Below are positions 27,689 to 34,596 of a stretch of DNA of 64,000 nucleotides, piece by piece. Under the pieces are notes generated by a model that saw only the letters and a list, made by a program, of their open reading frames with translations, was not told where the DNA came from and searched no databases. This stretch comes from Leptospiraceae bacterium (lineage in GTDB: Bacteria > Spirochaetota > Leptospiria > Leptospirales > Leptonemataceae). Both the position numbers and the translations under genes were made by a program. The stretch's first letter is position 1. Each line of letters begins with the position of its first letter. The DNA lies in NCBI GenBank assembly GCA_026418015.1, contig JAOACE010000009.1:186001-250000 (forward strand). The letters run 5' to 3'.

Positions 27689-29440
27689 CTACCTCTTTTG
27701 TTTTGGTTGAAGTGTCGATGCTAATGGTTGAATAATCCACATAAAATTAAACATTTCATTCACAAAATCTCCTAAGTACTTATCTTTTCCTAATTTTGTC
27801 CAATAGAAGAAAAGTTTATCGATAAATTCTTCGAATTCCGATAGTGTGATTGTATCGGTAATTTCTACTGCTAATCGATTTCCACTTCGAGAACCACCTA
27901 AATAGAGTGCATATACATCTTTACTTCTTCCCACTAATGCAAGCTCTGCTACATAGGGGTTCGCGCATCCATTAGGACAACCTGTCATCCTAAAAATAGG
28001 TGCTTTATCTTGGAGTTGGTATTTTTTAAGCTTTTGATTGATGATTCCTAAAACATAAGGGAGCACGCGTTCTGATTCTGTTATCGCAAGACCACAAGTA
28101 GGTAATGCTGGGCATGCAACCGCCTTATGATAAACCTTATCTTTGGGAAGATATTCATAACTATACAAGTTAAACAATCGTTCTATTTCTGGTTTTATTT
28201 CATCTGTGATGTTAAAAATGATGATATCCTGCTCAGGAGTTGTTTGAAAAGCAACAGGATAACTTTCTGCAATTTTTCTAAGAATTGTTTTGATTTTACC
28301 TTCAATTCTTCCAGCAATGATATGTACCCCTAAGGACCATGTACCATCATACGCTTTATGCCAACCCAAGTATTCCACATCCTGCCATGATGGTTCATCT
28401 TTAATAAAAAACTTAATTCCAGAATACTCTTCCACCATTTCGCGAAACCAGTTTAATCCTCTTTCTGCTATCAAATACTTTAAACGAGCATGCTTTCTGT
28501 CTTTTCGATTCCCATAATCTCGTTGAACTTTTACCACAGCTTCTGCAACAGGTAAAAGATCTTCTTTAGAAACCCAACCTAAATATTGAGCTAATGCAGG
28601 GAAAGTAGAATCATCGCGATGGGTTTTCCCCATTCCACCACCAGCATAAAAATAATAGCCAGAAATATCTCTTCCATGAAAATCTACCGCAATTCCTAAA
28701 TCGTTGGTAAAGAAATAATTGGAATTGATACCTGCTTTTGTAACCCCAATCTTAAATTTTCTGGGTAAATATAAGCTTCCATAGATAGGTTCATTTTCTG
28801 TATTAAGAGGAACAGGTTCTTCGTCTAACCAAATTTCTGCATAAGCTTTACTCTTTGGATAGAAATGTTCTGCTACGATCTTTACTACTTCGTGAACTTT
28901 GTTAATCAACGGATCTTTTTTTATGTTTACTGGACCAGTTACACCGCGAACAATATCTCCACATGCACCAATGGTAGTTAAGTATACGCGATGAATTTCT
29001 TGAATTACATTTTTTACATCCTTTTTTAGAACACCATGGAACTGAAAAGACTGTCTTGTTGTAATTCTTAAGGTTTTATTCCCAAATTGTGTTGCAAGAT
29101 TATCCATTGCAAGATATTGTTCTTTGGTTAAATTGCCCGCAGGTATTTTGCATCGAACCATTAATTGATGATATTTTTGCAATCCGTCTTTGGTTCGAAC
29201 ACGTTTATCCCTATCATCTTGTTGGTACATTCCATGAAATTTTATTACTTGAATTGTGTTTTCGTCAAAATAAGGAGTATCTTGATTCAATTCTTCTTTG
29301 ATAGTTCCTCTTAGGAAATTCGAGAATGCCTTAATCATTTCGACTTTGGATAGATCTTCTAAAGAAATTTGGTTATTTTTTAAATAATAAGGATTGATTT
29401 CTTTTTGTTGTAGGTTTTCGTGTTTTTCTTTTGTTTTCAT
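27689..29440 (-). CDS. cysI: Sulfite reductase, sirohaem/4Fe-4S subunit
   Basis: Reduces sulfite to sulfide. The ferredoxin-like halves and the sirohaem/cluster ligands are visible: TTRQSFQFHGV and TTIGACGDIVRGV in the first half, then CPALPTCGLAITESE and TGCPNGCANPY (four Cys) in the second. At 583 residues it fits the hemoprotein subunit. No flavoprotein CysJ is adjacent; the ferredoxin gene just upstream makes a ferredoxin-dependent enzyme plausible. An AAAGGAG site precedes the ATG. First gene of the cysI-cysD-cysN unit. Confidence 0.92.
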   Translation of the reverse strand: MKTKEKHENLQQKEINPYYLKNNQISLEDLSKVEMIKAFSNFLRGTIKEELNQDTPYFDENTIQVIKFHGMYQQDDRDKRVRTKDGLQKYHQLMVRCKIPAGNLTKEQYLAMDNLATQFGNKTLRITTRQSFQFHGVLKKDVKNVIQEIHRVYLTTIGACGDIVRGVTGPVNIKKDPLINKVHEVVKIVAEHFYPKSKAYAEIWLDEEPVPLNTENEPIYGSLYLPRKFKIGVTKAGINSNYFFTNDLGIAVDFHGRDISGYYFYAGGGMGKTHRDDSTFPALAQYLGWVSKEDLLPVAEAVVKVQRDYGNRKDRKHARLKYLIAERGLNWFREMVEEYSGIKFFIKDEPSWQDVEYLGWHKAYDGTWSLGVHIIAGRIEGKIKTILRKIAESYPVAFQTTPEQDIIIFNITDEIKPEIERLFNLYSYEYLPKDKVYHKAVACPALPTCGLAITESERVLPYVLGIINQKLKKYQLQDKAPIFRMTGCPNGCANPYVAELALVGRSKDVYALYLGGSRSGNRLAVEITDTITLSEFEEFIDKLFFYWTKLGKDKYLGDFVNEMFNFMWIIQPLASTLQPKQKR

Positions 29441-29491
29441 ACAATCTCCTTTATTATATTTTTCATATATATTTAGTAGGAATTATGGCAT

Positions 29492-29513
29492 AAAAAAAAA
29501 GGGCACATAGCCC
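29492..29513 (-). terminator. Terminator of the ferredoxin gene
   Basis: On the minus strand GGGC-TATGT-GCCC is followed by nine T residues. The stem is only 4 bp of G-C pairs, but the T tract is strong. It lies between the ferredoxin stop and cysI. Confidence 0.7.
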
Positions 29514-29523
29514 AACGAAAAAA

Positions 29524-29805
29524 TTATAAACCATAATATGCCCGATTTTTTTGAATATAAGATTTCCATTTTTCTGGAACTTCGTCTTCGGGGAAGATTG
29601 CTTGAACAGGACATGCAGGCTCACATGCTCCACAATCAATGCATTCTTCTGGGTTGATATAAAGTTGTTTGCCAGCCAAATTATTGGGATCATAACCTTT
29701 TTCTGGCCATTCTTCTTTCGTAGGATGAATGCAATCAACAGGGCATACATCAACACAAGCAGTATCACAAACACCAACACATGGCTCAGTTATAACAAAT
29801 GGCAT
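29524..29805 (-). CDS. Ferredoxin with two cluster motifs (3Fe-4S/4Fe-4S type)
   Basis: Small electron carrier of 93 residues. The first motif is CVGVCDTACVDVCPVDCI, the second CIDCGACEPACPVQAI, and a C-terminal helix (EKWKSYIQKNRAYY) follows, as in seven-iron FdxA-type ferredoxins. GGAGG lies 5 bases before the ATG. Position directly upstream of cysI and divergent from cysH suggests it donates electrons to sulfite reductase, which here has no CysJ partner in view. That role is inferred from context. Confidence 0.9.
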   Translation of the reverse strand: MPFVITEPCVGVCDTACVDVCPVDCIHPTKEEWPEKGYDPNNLAGKQLYINPEECIDCGACEPACPVQAIFPEDEVPEKWKSYIQKNRAYYGL

Positions 29806-29942
29806 TTTAGTCCTCCTTTGTAGTAATCAAAAATAATTTTTTTCTTTTGTTGTATAGTTTTTTTTATTAATACCATAAAAATTTTGTTTTTATAAAAGAC
29901 AACACTTTTTTCTATAATTCCTATATGATTTATAGATTTTAT

Positions 29943-29970
29943 TTGACGTCAAGAGAAATCTATTTATATT
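29943..29970 (+). promoter_or_regulatory. Sigma-70-type promoter of DUF2061-cysH-met8
   Basis: TTGACG (29943-29948) and TATATT (29965-29970) are 16 bases apart. A Shine-Dalgarno AGGAGG at 29988-29993 follows, so this operon has a normal leader of about 22 bases. Confidence 0.6.
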
Positions 29971-29998
29971 GACAGTAATAATAGTTCAGGAGGCAAAA

Positions 29999-30295
29999 AT
30001 GCTTATCCAAAATAAACCTTTATCGAAGGATGGTGTTGATAGTGTACCATCAAATTCTTTGCATTATAAAGAAGCACATTGGCGAAGTATTGTAAAAAGT
30101 ATTTCTTGGAGAATTACTGGAACAATCGATACATTGATTTTATCTTGGATTATCACAGGTCAATTTAAGTTTGCAATATCGATTGCATCCGCAGAAGTAA
30201 TCACAAAAATCATTCTTTTTTATTTGCACGAAAGGGTATGGGATAAAATCAAAATCGGCAAAAAGGTAATTTCACCACCAGACTATCAAATCTAA
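29999..30295 (+). CDS. DUF2061 small membrane protein
   Basis: About 98 residues. The core RSIVKSISWRITGTIDTLILSW and EVITKIILFYLHERVWDKIKIG is the DUF2061 signature, with two membrane segments. The start at 29999 has AGGAGG 5 bases upstream; a TTG 30 bases earlier would be inside the promoter. Its stop overlaps the first possible cysH ATG as TAATG. DUF2061 genes are often found beside sulfate assimilation genes; a sulfate or sulfite transport-related role has not, to my knowledge, been proven. Confidence 0.85.
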   Translation: MLIQNKPLSKDGVDSVPSNSLHYKEAHWRSIVKSISWRITGTIDTLILSWIITGQFKFAISIASAEVITKIILFYLHERVWDKIKIGKKVISPPDYQI

Positions 30296-30312
30296 TGGCT
30301 AGGAGAAGAGAC

Positions 30313-31086
30313 ATGCAAATTCAAACCACAAGCTTCCTAGAAAAAGAAAACAATCATCATAAAATAGACTTAAACCATATTATCAGCTTAAATCAAACCT
30401 ATGCAAAAGAAAGGTTTGATATAATGAACAATTCTTTGAAAATACTCGACTATGTTTATAAAAAATATTCCTCGATAAAAATTGCCAGCAGTTTTGGTTT
30501 GGAGGATGTAGTTGTAATTGACTTAGCTTGTCAAGTTTGGAAAAAACCTACGGTCTTTTTTCTTGATACAGGTCGAATCCACGAAGAAACATATTATACA
30601 TTAGAACAAATCAGAAAAAGATATAACATAAATTTAGAAATCTATTATCCCGATTCAAACGATGTAGAAAAATTATTAAGAGAAAAAGGCCCTTTTTCTT
30701 TCTATGAATCCATCGAAAATCGTAAAGAATGTTGTTATATTCGTAAAGTTAAGCCCTTACTTAGAGCTTTAAAAGAGGTTGATGGCTGGATTACTGGATT
30801 ACGAAGAGGACAAGCAATTACAAGAAGCAATGTTTTTCCTTTTGAAATCGATATTGAGCACGGAAATATTTTAAAAATCAACCCTATCTTTAATTGGGGA
30901 TTAGAAAATATCTGGACTTACATAAAAATTTATCGTATCCCATATAATCCTTTACACGATAAAGGATTTCCTAGTATTGGTTGTGTACCTTGTACAAGAG
31001 CAGTTCAACCTGGAGAAGATATTCGAGCAGGACGTTGGTGGTGGGAATCTCCAGAACACAAAGAATGCGGATTACATAAAAAATGA
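30313..31086 (+). CDS. cysH: Adenylyl-sulfate (APS) reductase, assimilatory
   Basis: Reduces APS to sulfite with thioredoxin-type donors. The PP-loop-like SSFGLEDVV, FLDTGRIHEETY and the arginine block TGLRRGQAITR are present. The [4Fe-4S] cysteines that separate APS from PAPS reductases are all there: ECCYIRK and GCVPC, plus the catalytic C in KECGLH. I prefer the ATG at 30313 with AGGAG 7 bases upstream over the ATG at 30295. Together with CysDN this gives an APS-direct pathway without an APS kinase. Confidence 0.93.
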   Translation: MQIQTTSFLEKENNHHKIDLNHIISLNQTYAKERFDIMNNSLKILDYVYKKYSSIKIASSFGLEDVVVIDLACQVWKKPTVFFLDTGRIHEETYYTLEQIRKRYNINLEIYYPDSNDVEKLLREKGPFSFYESIENRKECCYIRKVKPLLRALKEVDGWITGLRRGQAITRSNVFPFEIDIEHGNILKINPIFNWGLENIWTYIKIYRIPYNPLHDKGFPSIGCVPCTRAVQPGEDIRAGRWWWESPEHKECGLHKK

Positions 31087-31757
31087 AGTTATACCCTCTT
31101 GTTGTAAAACTAGAAGATAAAATTTGTTCCTTGATTGGTGGAGGGAATCAAGTACATAAAAAAGTTTTAGATTTAATGGAATATTCCCCCAAAATTTTTA
31201 TTTTTGCAGAAACTGTTTCTGATTCACTTCAAGATTTGATCAACAACAACAAAAAAATCATCTGGCAAAAAAATATTCAATACGAAATATTATTAAAATC
31301 CCATTTGGTTTTTATATCGGATGAACCACTCATCAAAAATGGACAAACCTCGCATACCATTTCTTTAAACGAGATCCATTCTGCTATCAAATTCTGCAAA
31401 AAATACGCCAAATTGGTTTGTTTTTTAGATCAACCTCATTATTGTGATTTTTATAATACCCACAGATACGAAAAAGGTCCTATATTGGTGAGTATTTCCA
31501 CAACGGGAGCAGCTCCTGTAATCGGTAATTACATCAAAAAACAATTAGATCAAATCATTACGGATGATCTTCTTCTTCTAACAGAATTTTTATCCAAATA
31601 TCGTTCCAAAATTGTTAGTCAAATCAGAGATTACGAAAAAAGAAAAGCCTTTTACGAACAAATCTTAAAGAATGATTTTATCAATCTATTAAAAAACAAC
31701 GAGGAGGAAGCATTAGGTAAATTACTTCAATATATCATTGAATTTCGAGATTCTTAA
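31083..31757 (+). CDS. Sirohaem synthase, precorrin-2 dehydrogenase/ferrochelatase type
   Basis: Makes sirohaem, the cofactor of sulfite reductase. The N-terminal Rossmann domain (LYPLVVKLEDKICSLIGGGNQVHKKV) and the downstream SISTTGAAPVIGNYIKKQL block match Met8p and the N-terminal half of CysG. There is no methyltransferase domain, so CobA activity must be encoded elsewhere. The gene overlaps cysH as ATGA, so the two are translationally coupled. 224 residues is normal for the Met8 type. Confidence 0.87.
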   Translation: MKLYPLVVKLEDKICSLIGGGNQVHKKVLDLMEYSPKIFIFAETVSDSLQDLINNNKKIIWQKNIQYEILLKSHLVFISDEPLIKNGQTSHTISLNEIHSAIKFCKKYAKLVCFLDQPHYCDFYNTHRYEKGPILVSISTTGAAPVIGNYIKKQLDQIITDDLLLLTEFLSKYRSKIVSQIRDYEKRKAFYEQILKNDFINLLKNNEEEALGKLLQYIIEFRDS

Positions 31758-31893
31758 GCCATCAATAGAGCAATTTTTGACAATTTACTAAATTAGATTT
31801 TACTCATAATATTCAATAAAACAATAATTAATCGGCATTTTTTTTGCTTAAAAATTTAACAGCAATAGAATTTTCAAATAAAGGAGGTGCCTT

Positions 31894-32304
31894 ATGTGGT
31901 TATCCCGATGGGATGATTATTTATGGAATGATATAGCAGACATTATGAACACTCTTAATCAAGTTGTTCGTAATCGAAGTGAATATCCAGCTTTTAGAAT
32001 GTACGAAAATGATGATGGTTATTTACTCATGGCAGAAGTACCTGGAATTAACCCAGAAGATATTCAAATCGAATTAAACGATAATGTTCTTACTATTAAT
32101 GTAGAAAAAAAACCAGAAAAGAACGAAAACTTAACAGTATTAAGAAACGAAATTGAATATGGAAAATTCGTAAGAAGTTTTCAATTGCCCTTTAAAGTAA
32201 AAGAAGAAGAAATCGAAGCAGAATATAAATATGGTGTATTAAAAATCCTTCTACCAAAAGCAGAAGAAGAAAAACCCAAAAAAATTGCCATCAAATCCGC
32301 ATAA
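31894..32304 (+). CDS. Small heat shock protein, Hsp20 family (first of two)
   Basis: ATP-independent holdase chaperone. The alpha-crystallin domain covers residues about 40-130, with MAEVPGINPEDIQIELNDNVLTI and the C-terminal GVLKILLPKAEE; the IxI-type tail is KKIAIKSA. GGAGG lies before the ATG at 31894. It sits 15 bases from a second Hsp20 gene. Such tandem Hsp20 pairs occur in Leptospira and many other bacteria. No CIRCE-type operator (inverted TTAGCACTC) is visible upstream. Confidence 0.93.
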   Translation: MWLSRWDDYLWNDIADIMNTLNQVVRNRSEYPAFRMYENDDGYLLMAEVPGINPEDIQIELNDNVLTINVEKKPEKNENLTVLRNEIEYGKFVRSFQLPFKVKEEEIEAEYKYGVLKILLPKAEEEKPKKIAIKSA

Positions 32305-32318
32305 AAAAGGAGGTGGCT

Positions 32319-32834
32319 ATGAAGTGGAAATTATTACCAACCAAATGGAAAAAAAATGAAGAAGAAAAAGAAAAACAAATTGCTCATAGAGAAGAAAAAT
32401 ATCTAACACCAAGAGATTTTTTTGAAAGCTTTCAAAGAAGTATAGATGAACTTTTCGAAGATTTTGGTTATCCTGATTTCTTTTCCAAAGAAAGAACCTT
32501 CTATCCCAAAGTAGATGTAACAGAAAACGAAAAAGAAATTGTGATCAAAGCAGATATACCGGGCATTGACGAAAAAGATTTAGAAGTTTCCATCACCAAA
32601 GATGCAGTAATCTTACAAGGCGAAAAGAAATACGAACACGAAGAAAAACAAGGAAATTACTACAGAAAAGAAAGAAGCTTTGGAAGTTTTAGAAGAGTGA
32701 TTCCTCTTCCTGTAGAAGTTGACGAAACAAAAGCAGAAGCGAATTATAAAAACGGTGTTGTCACAATTACACTTCCTAAATCTCAAGAAGCAACCAAAAA
32801 CATCAAAAAAATTCCTATTAAAGTCGTGAAATAA
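32319..32834 (+). CDS. Small heat shock protein, Hsp20 family (second of two)
   Basis: Second Hsp20, with a longer Lys/Glu-rich N-terminal arm (about 50 residues) and then the alpha-crystallin domain: IVIKADIPGIDEKDLEVSITKDAVILQGEK and FRRVIPLPVEVDETKAEANYKNGVVTITLPKS, ending with IPIKVVK (IxI motif). I take the ATG at 32319 with AGGAGG 5 bases upstream instead of the in-frame GTG at 32313, which is part of that site. It probably forms mixed oligomers with the first Hsp20. Strong terminator at 32833-32867. Confidence 0.93.
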   Translation: MKWKLLPTKWKKNEEEKEKQIAHREEKYLTPRDFFESFQRSIDELFEDFGYPDFFSKERTFYPKVDVTENEKEIVIKADIPGIDEKDLEVSITKDAVILQGEKKYEHEEKQGNYYRKERSFGSFRRVIPLPVEVDETKAEANYKNGVVTITLPKSQEATKNIKKIPIKVVK

Positions 32835-32867
32835 AACCGCTCTTCTATCGAGCGGTTTTTGATTTTT
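32833..32867 (+). terminator. Bidirectional rho-independent terminator
   Basis: A perfect 10-bp stem AAAACCGCTC / GAGCGGTTTT with a 7-base loop, followed by T-rich DNA (TTTTT, then GATTTTTTT). It starts inside the hsp20 stop codon and also serves the convergent rdgB gene, whose side has AAAA. Confidence 0.93.
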
Positions 32868-33491
32868 TTATCGACCGATAAGAAGCATCAAATCTTTTAA
32901 AAACAACTGCAATGCTTTTGCCCGATGACTAATCTGATTTTTTTCTTCGAGAGTTAACTCTGCAAAACTTTTTTTTGTTTTTATATCTTCGAAAATAGGA
33001 TCATATCCAAAACCATTTTTTCCCCTTGGTTGATACAAAATCTTTCCTTCTGCTATTCCTTGATAAAACCTTATGGGTGAATCGGGATCATATTTAAAAG
33101 CTAATACACAAACAAATCGAGCAGTTCTTAGATAATCTGCTACGTTTTTTATTTTTTCCAGTAAATAAAGATTTCTTTCGTTATCTGTAAAACCTTCTTT
33201 TCCATAGCGAGCACTGTATACGCCTGGTTCTTTGTTTAAAGCATCCACTTCTAAACCAGAATCATCCGCTATCGTAGGAATCTGAGCAATAGAAAAAAAA
33301 GCTTCTACTTTTAGTTTGGCATTTTCTTCGAAGGTCTTTCCTGTTTCTACAACATTTATCGAAATGCCCAGTTCCTCAGGTGTTCGAACTGGTATGGAAT
33401 ATGGCTCTAACAGTTGACGTAGTTCTATGATCTTATGAAGATTATTACTTGCAATCAAAATCCCTTTTTGTCTTAATTCAATAATATTCAT
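32868..33491 (-). CDS. rdgB: XTP/dITP pyrophosphatase (RdgB/HAM1)
   Basis: House-cleaning enzyme that hydrolyses non-canonical purine nucleotides. Motifs are ILIASNNLHKIIEL, ETGKTFEENAKLKVEA, IADDSGLEVDAL, PGVYSARYG, GFGYDPIF and SHRAKAL, in order. The frame is open to 33608, but homologues begin at the ILIASNN block, so the ATG at 33491 is the sensible start. It has no Shine-Dalgarno sequence. The preceding DNA has TTTACA and TAATTC 16 bases apart, hinting at a very short leader. Confidence 0.92.
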   Translation of the reverse strand: MNIIELRQKGILIASNNLHKIIELRQLLEPYSIPVRTPEELGISINVVETGKTFEENAKLKVEAFFSIAQIPTIADDSGLEVDALNKEPGVYSARYGKEGFTDNERNLYLLEKIKNVADYLRTARFVCVLAFKYDPDSPIRFYQGIAEGKILYQPRGKNGFGYDPIFEDIKTKKSFAELTLEEKNQISHRAKALQLFLKDLMLLIGR

Positions 33492-33756
33492 AGTAATAGA
33501 ATTAAATCCTACTAAGTTTTTGTAAACCAAAAAATCAGAGGAAAATTGATGATTCTTTGATAAACTATATAAACAAAATTTAAGATGAGTCAAAACATTG
33601 AACTTCAAAGAAATAAAGATAAATTTTTTTATAAATTATATATAATACATCTATTCGTTTGAACCAAAAGAATAGATGTTGATTAGTATTAAAAAAATAA
33701 AAATCTTCGATAGATTTTTTTCTAAGAAATTCACCCAAAAGGGCATTATCTATTAT

Positions 33757-34275
33757 ATGAGGCAAGATAATTATATAACACATCAATATCATCCAGTTTG
33801 TATTAATTTAGAGCCAATTCATTTTGAATTTTTAGCAGAAATTGCAATGACACAATTTGATGGCAACTACTCCAATACAATCTATTATCTTTTGAATCGA
33901 TATCTAAATCAACTTTACGAAATAAGAATTACCCCCATAAAACGAACAGAAACAGCCAGTTATCAGCCAAAAACCCTAAGATATCGAAGAAAGGTGATCA
34001 AAATGAACCCCGTATTGTGGAGTAAACTTTTCGAGATGCGGCATTTTATCGGTTATTCTATCAGTGCACTGATTCGCATCCTTCTAGACTGGGAGATGCA
34101 GCAACAAGGATACGACATAATTCCTTTGATTCCCATGCCAAATATAAATTTAAATGATACAACTTCTGTTTCTGTTAGCACACCAGAAAGACATATTAAT
34201 AATTATTATTATCTAAAACAAGGTTTCTATGATCCAAGAGAAATTTTTTGTATTTTTTTGGATGAATTTCATTGA
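33757..34275 (+). CDS. DUF1564-like protein, paralogue of the gene at 24733-25242
   Basis: 172 residues from the ATG at 33757, which makes the N-terminus exactly as long as that of its paralogue; a longer frame begins at 33676. Shared blocks are TxxYxPxxxNLxPxHFxFL-like, TASYQPKT, W.KL.E.R.FIGYS and RILLDWEMQ. The tail ending CIFLDEFH has no match. A small DNA-binding fold is suspected from the strand-helix-helix pattern. The two genes sit about 9 kb apart, on either side of the sulfur cluster. Function is unknown. Confidence 0.48.
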   Translation: MRQDNYITHQYHPVCINLEPIHFEFLAEIAMTQFDGNYSNTIYYLLNRYLNQLYEIRITPIKRTETASYQPKTLRYRRKVIKMNPVLWSKLFEMRHFIGYSISALIRILLDWEMQQQGYDIIPLIPMPNINLNDTTSVSVSTPERHINNYYYLKQGFYDPREIFCIFLDEFH

Positions 34276-34596
34276 TAGTATCATAGATTTATAAAATTTA
34301 TTTCTTATTTTATTCTATTTTGTCTTATTTTCTTTTTTTTTGCAAATCCACTATTATAAATATTTTATTTCTTTTTTTTGATTTCACAAAACATTAAAAT
34401 AAATCATCGCAAAAAAGCTTATTCTTTTAAAAATTCCTCTTGCGAAATACCAAAGAAGCTTTCGAAAAATGCTTGAAGTTTTTGTAATACAGTTTCTTGT
34501 TTTTTTGCACGTTCTCCATCAGAAGAAAATCAAGACACAGGAGGAAGAATCTTCGGAAATTTTGTGCTTCGTGTTTCTATGTATCTCCTCTACTTT
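34276..34596. other. Gene-free stretch between the DUF1564-like gene and res
   Basis: 321 bases without an intact gene. The first 140 bases are very AT rich with T runs. The remainder holds the coding remnant at 34419-34529 (minus strand). No promoter pair, tRNA or long palindrome stands out. It forms the downstream border of the type III restriction island. Confidence 0.5.
34419..34529 (-). pseudogene. Possible C-terminal remnant of a lost gene
   Basis: A 36-codon open stretch without a start codon ends in a normal stop at 34419. It reads as a charged helix followed by LQKLQAFFESFFGISQEEF, which looks like real protein more than noise. It follows directly on an upstream stop. No family assigned; weak evidence. 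Confidence 0.3.

Noticed and set aside
31758..31893. CIRCE or other heat-shock operator before the Hsp20 pair
   Set aside because: No inverted TTAGCACTC-type repeat is present; the region is only AT-rich.
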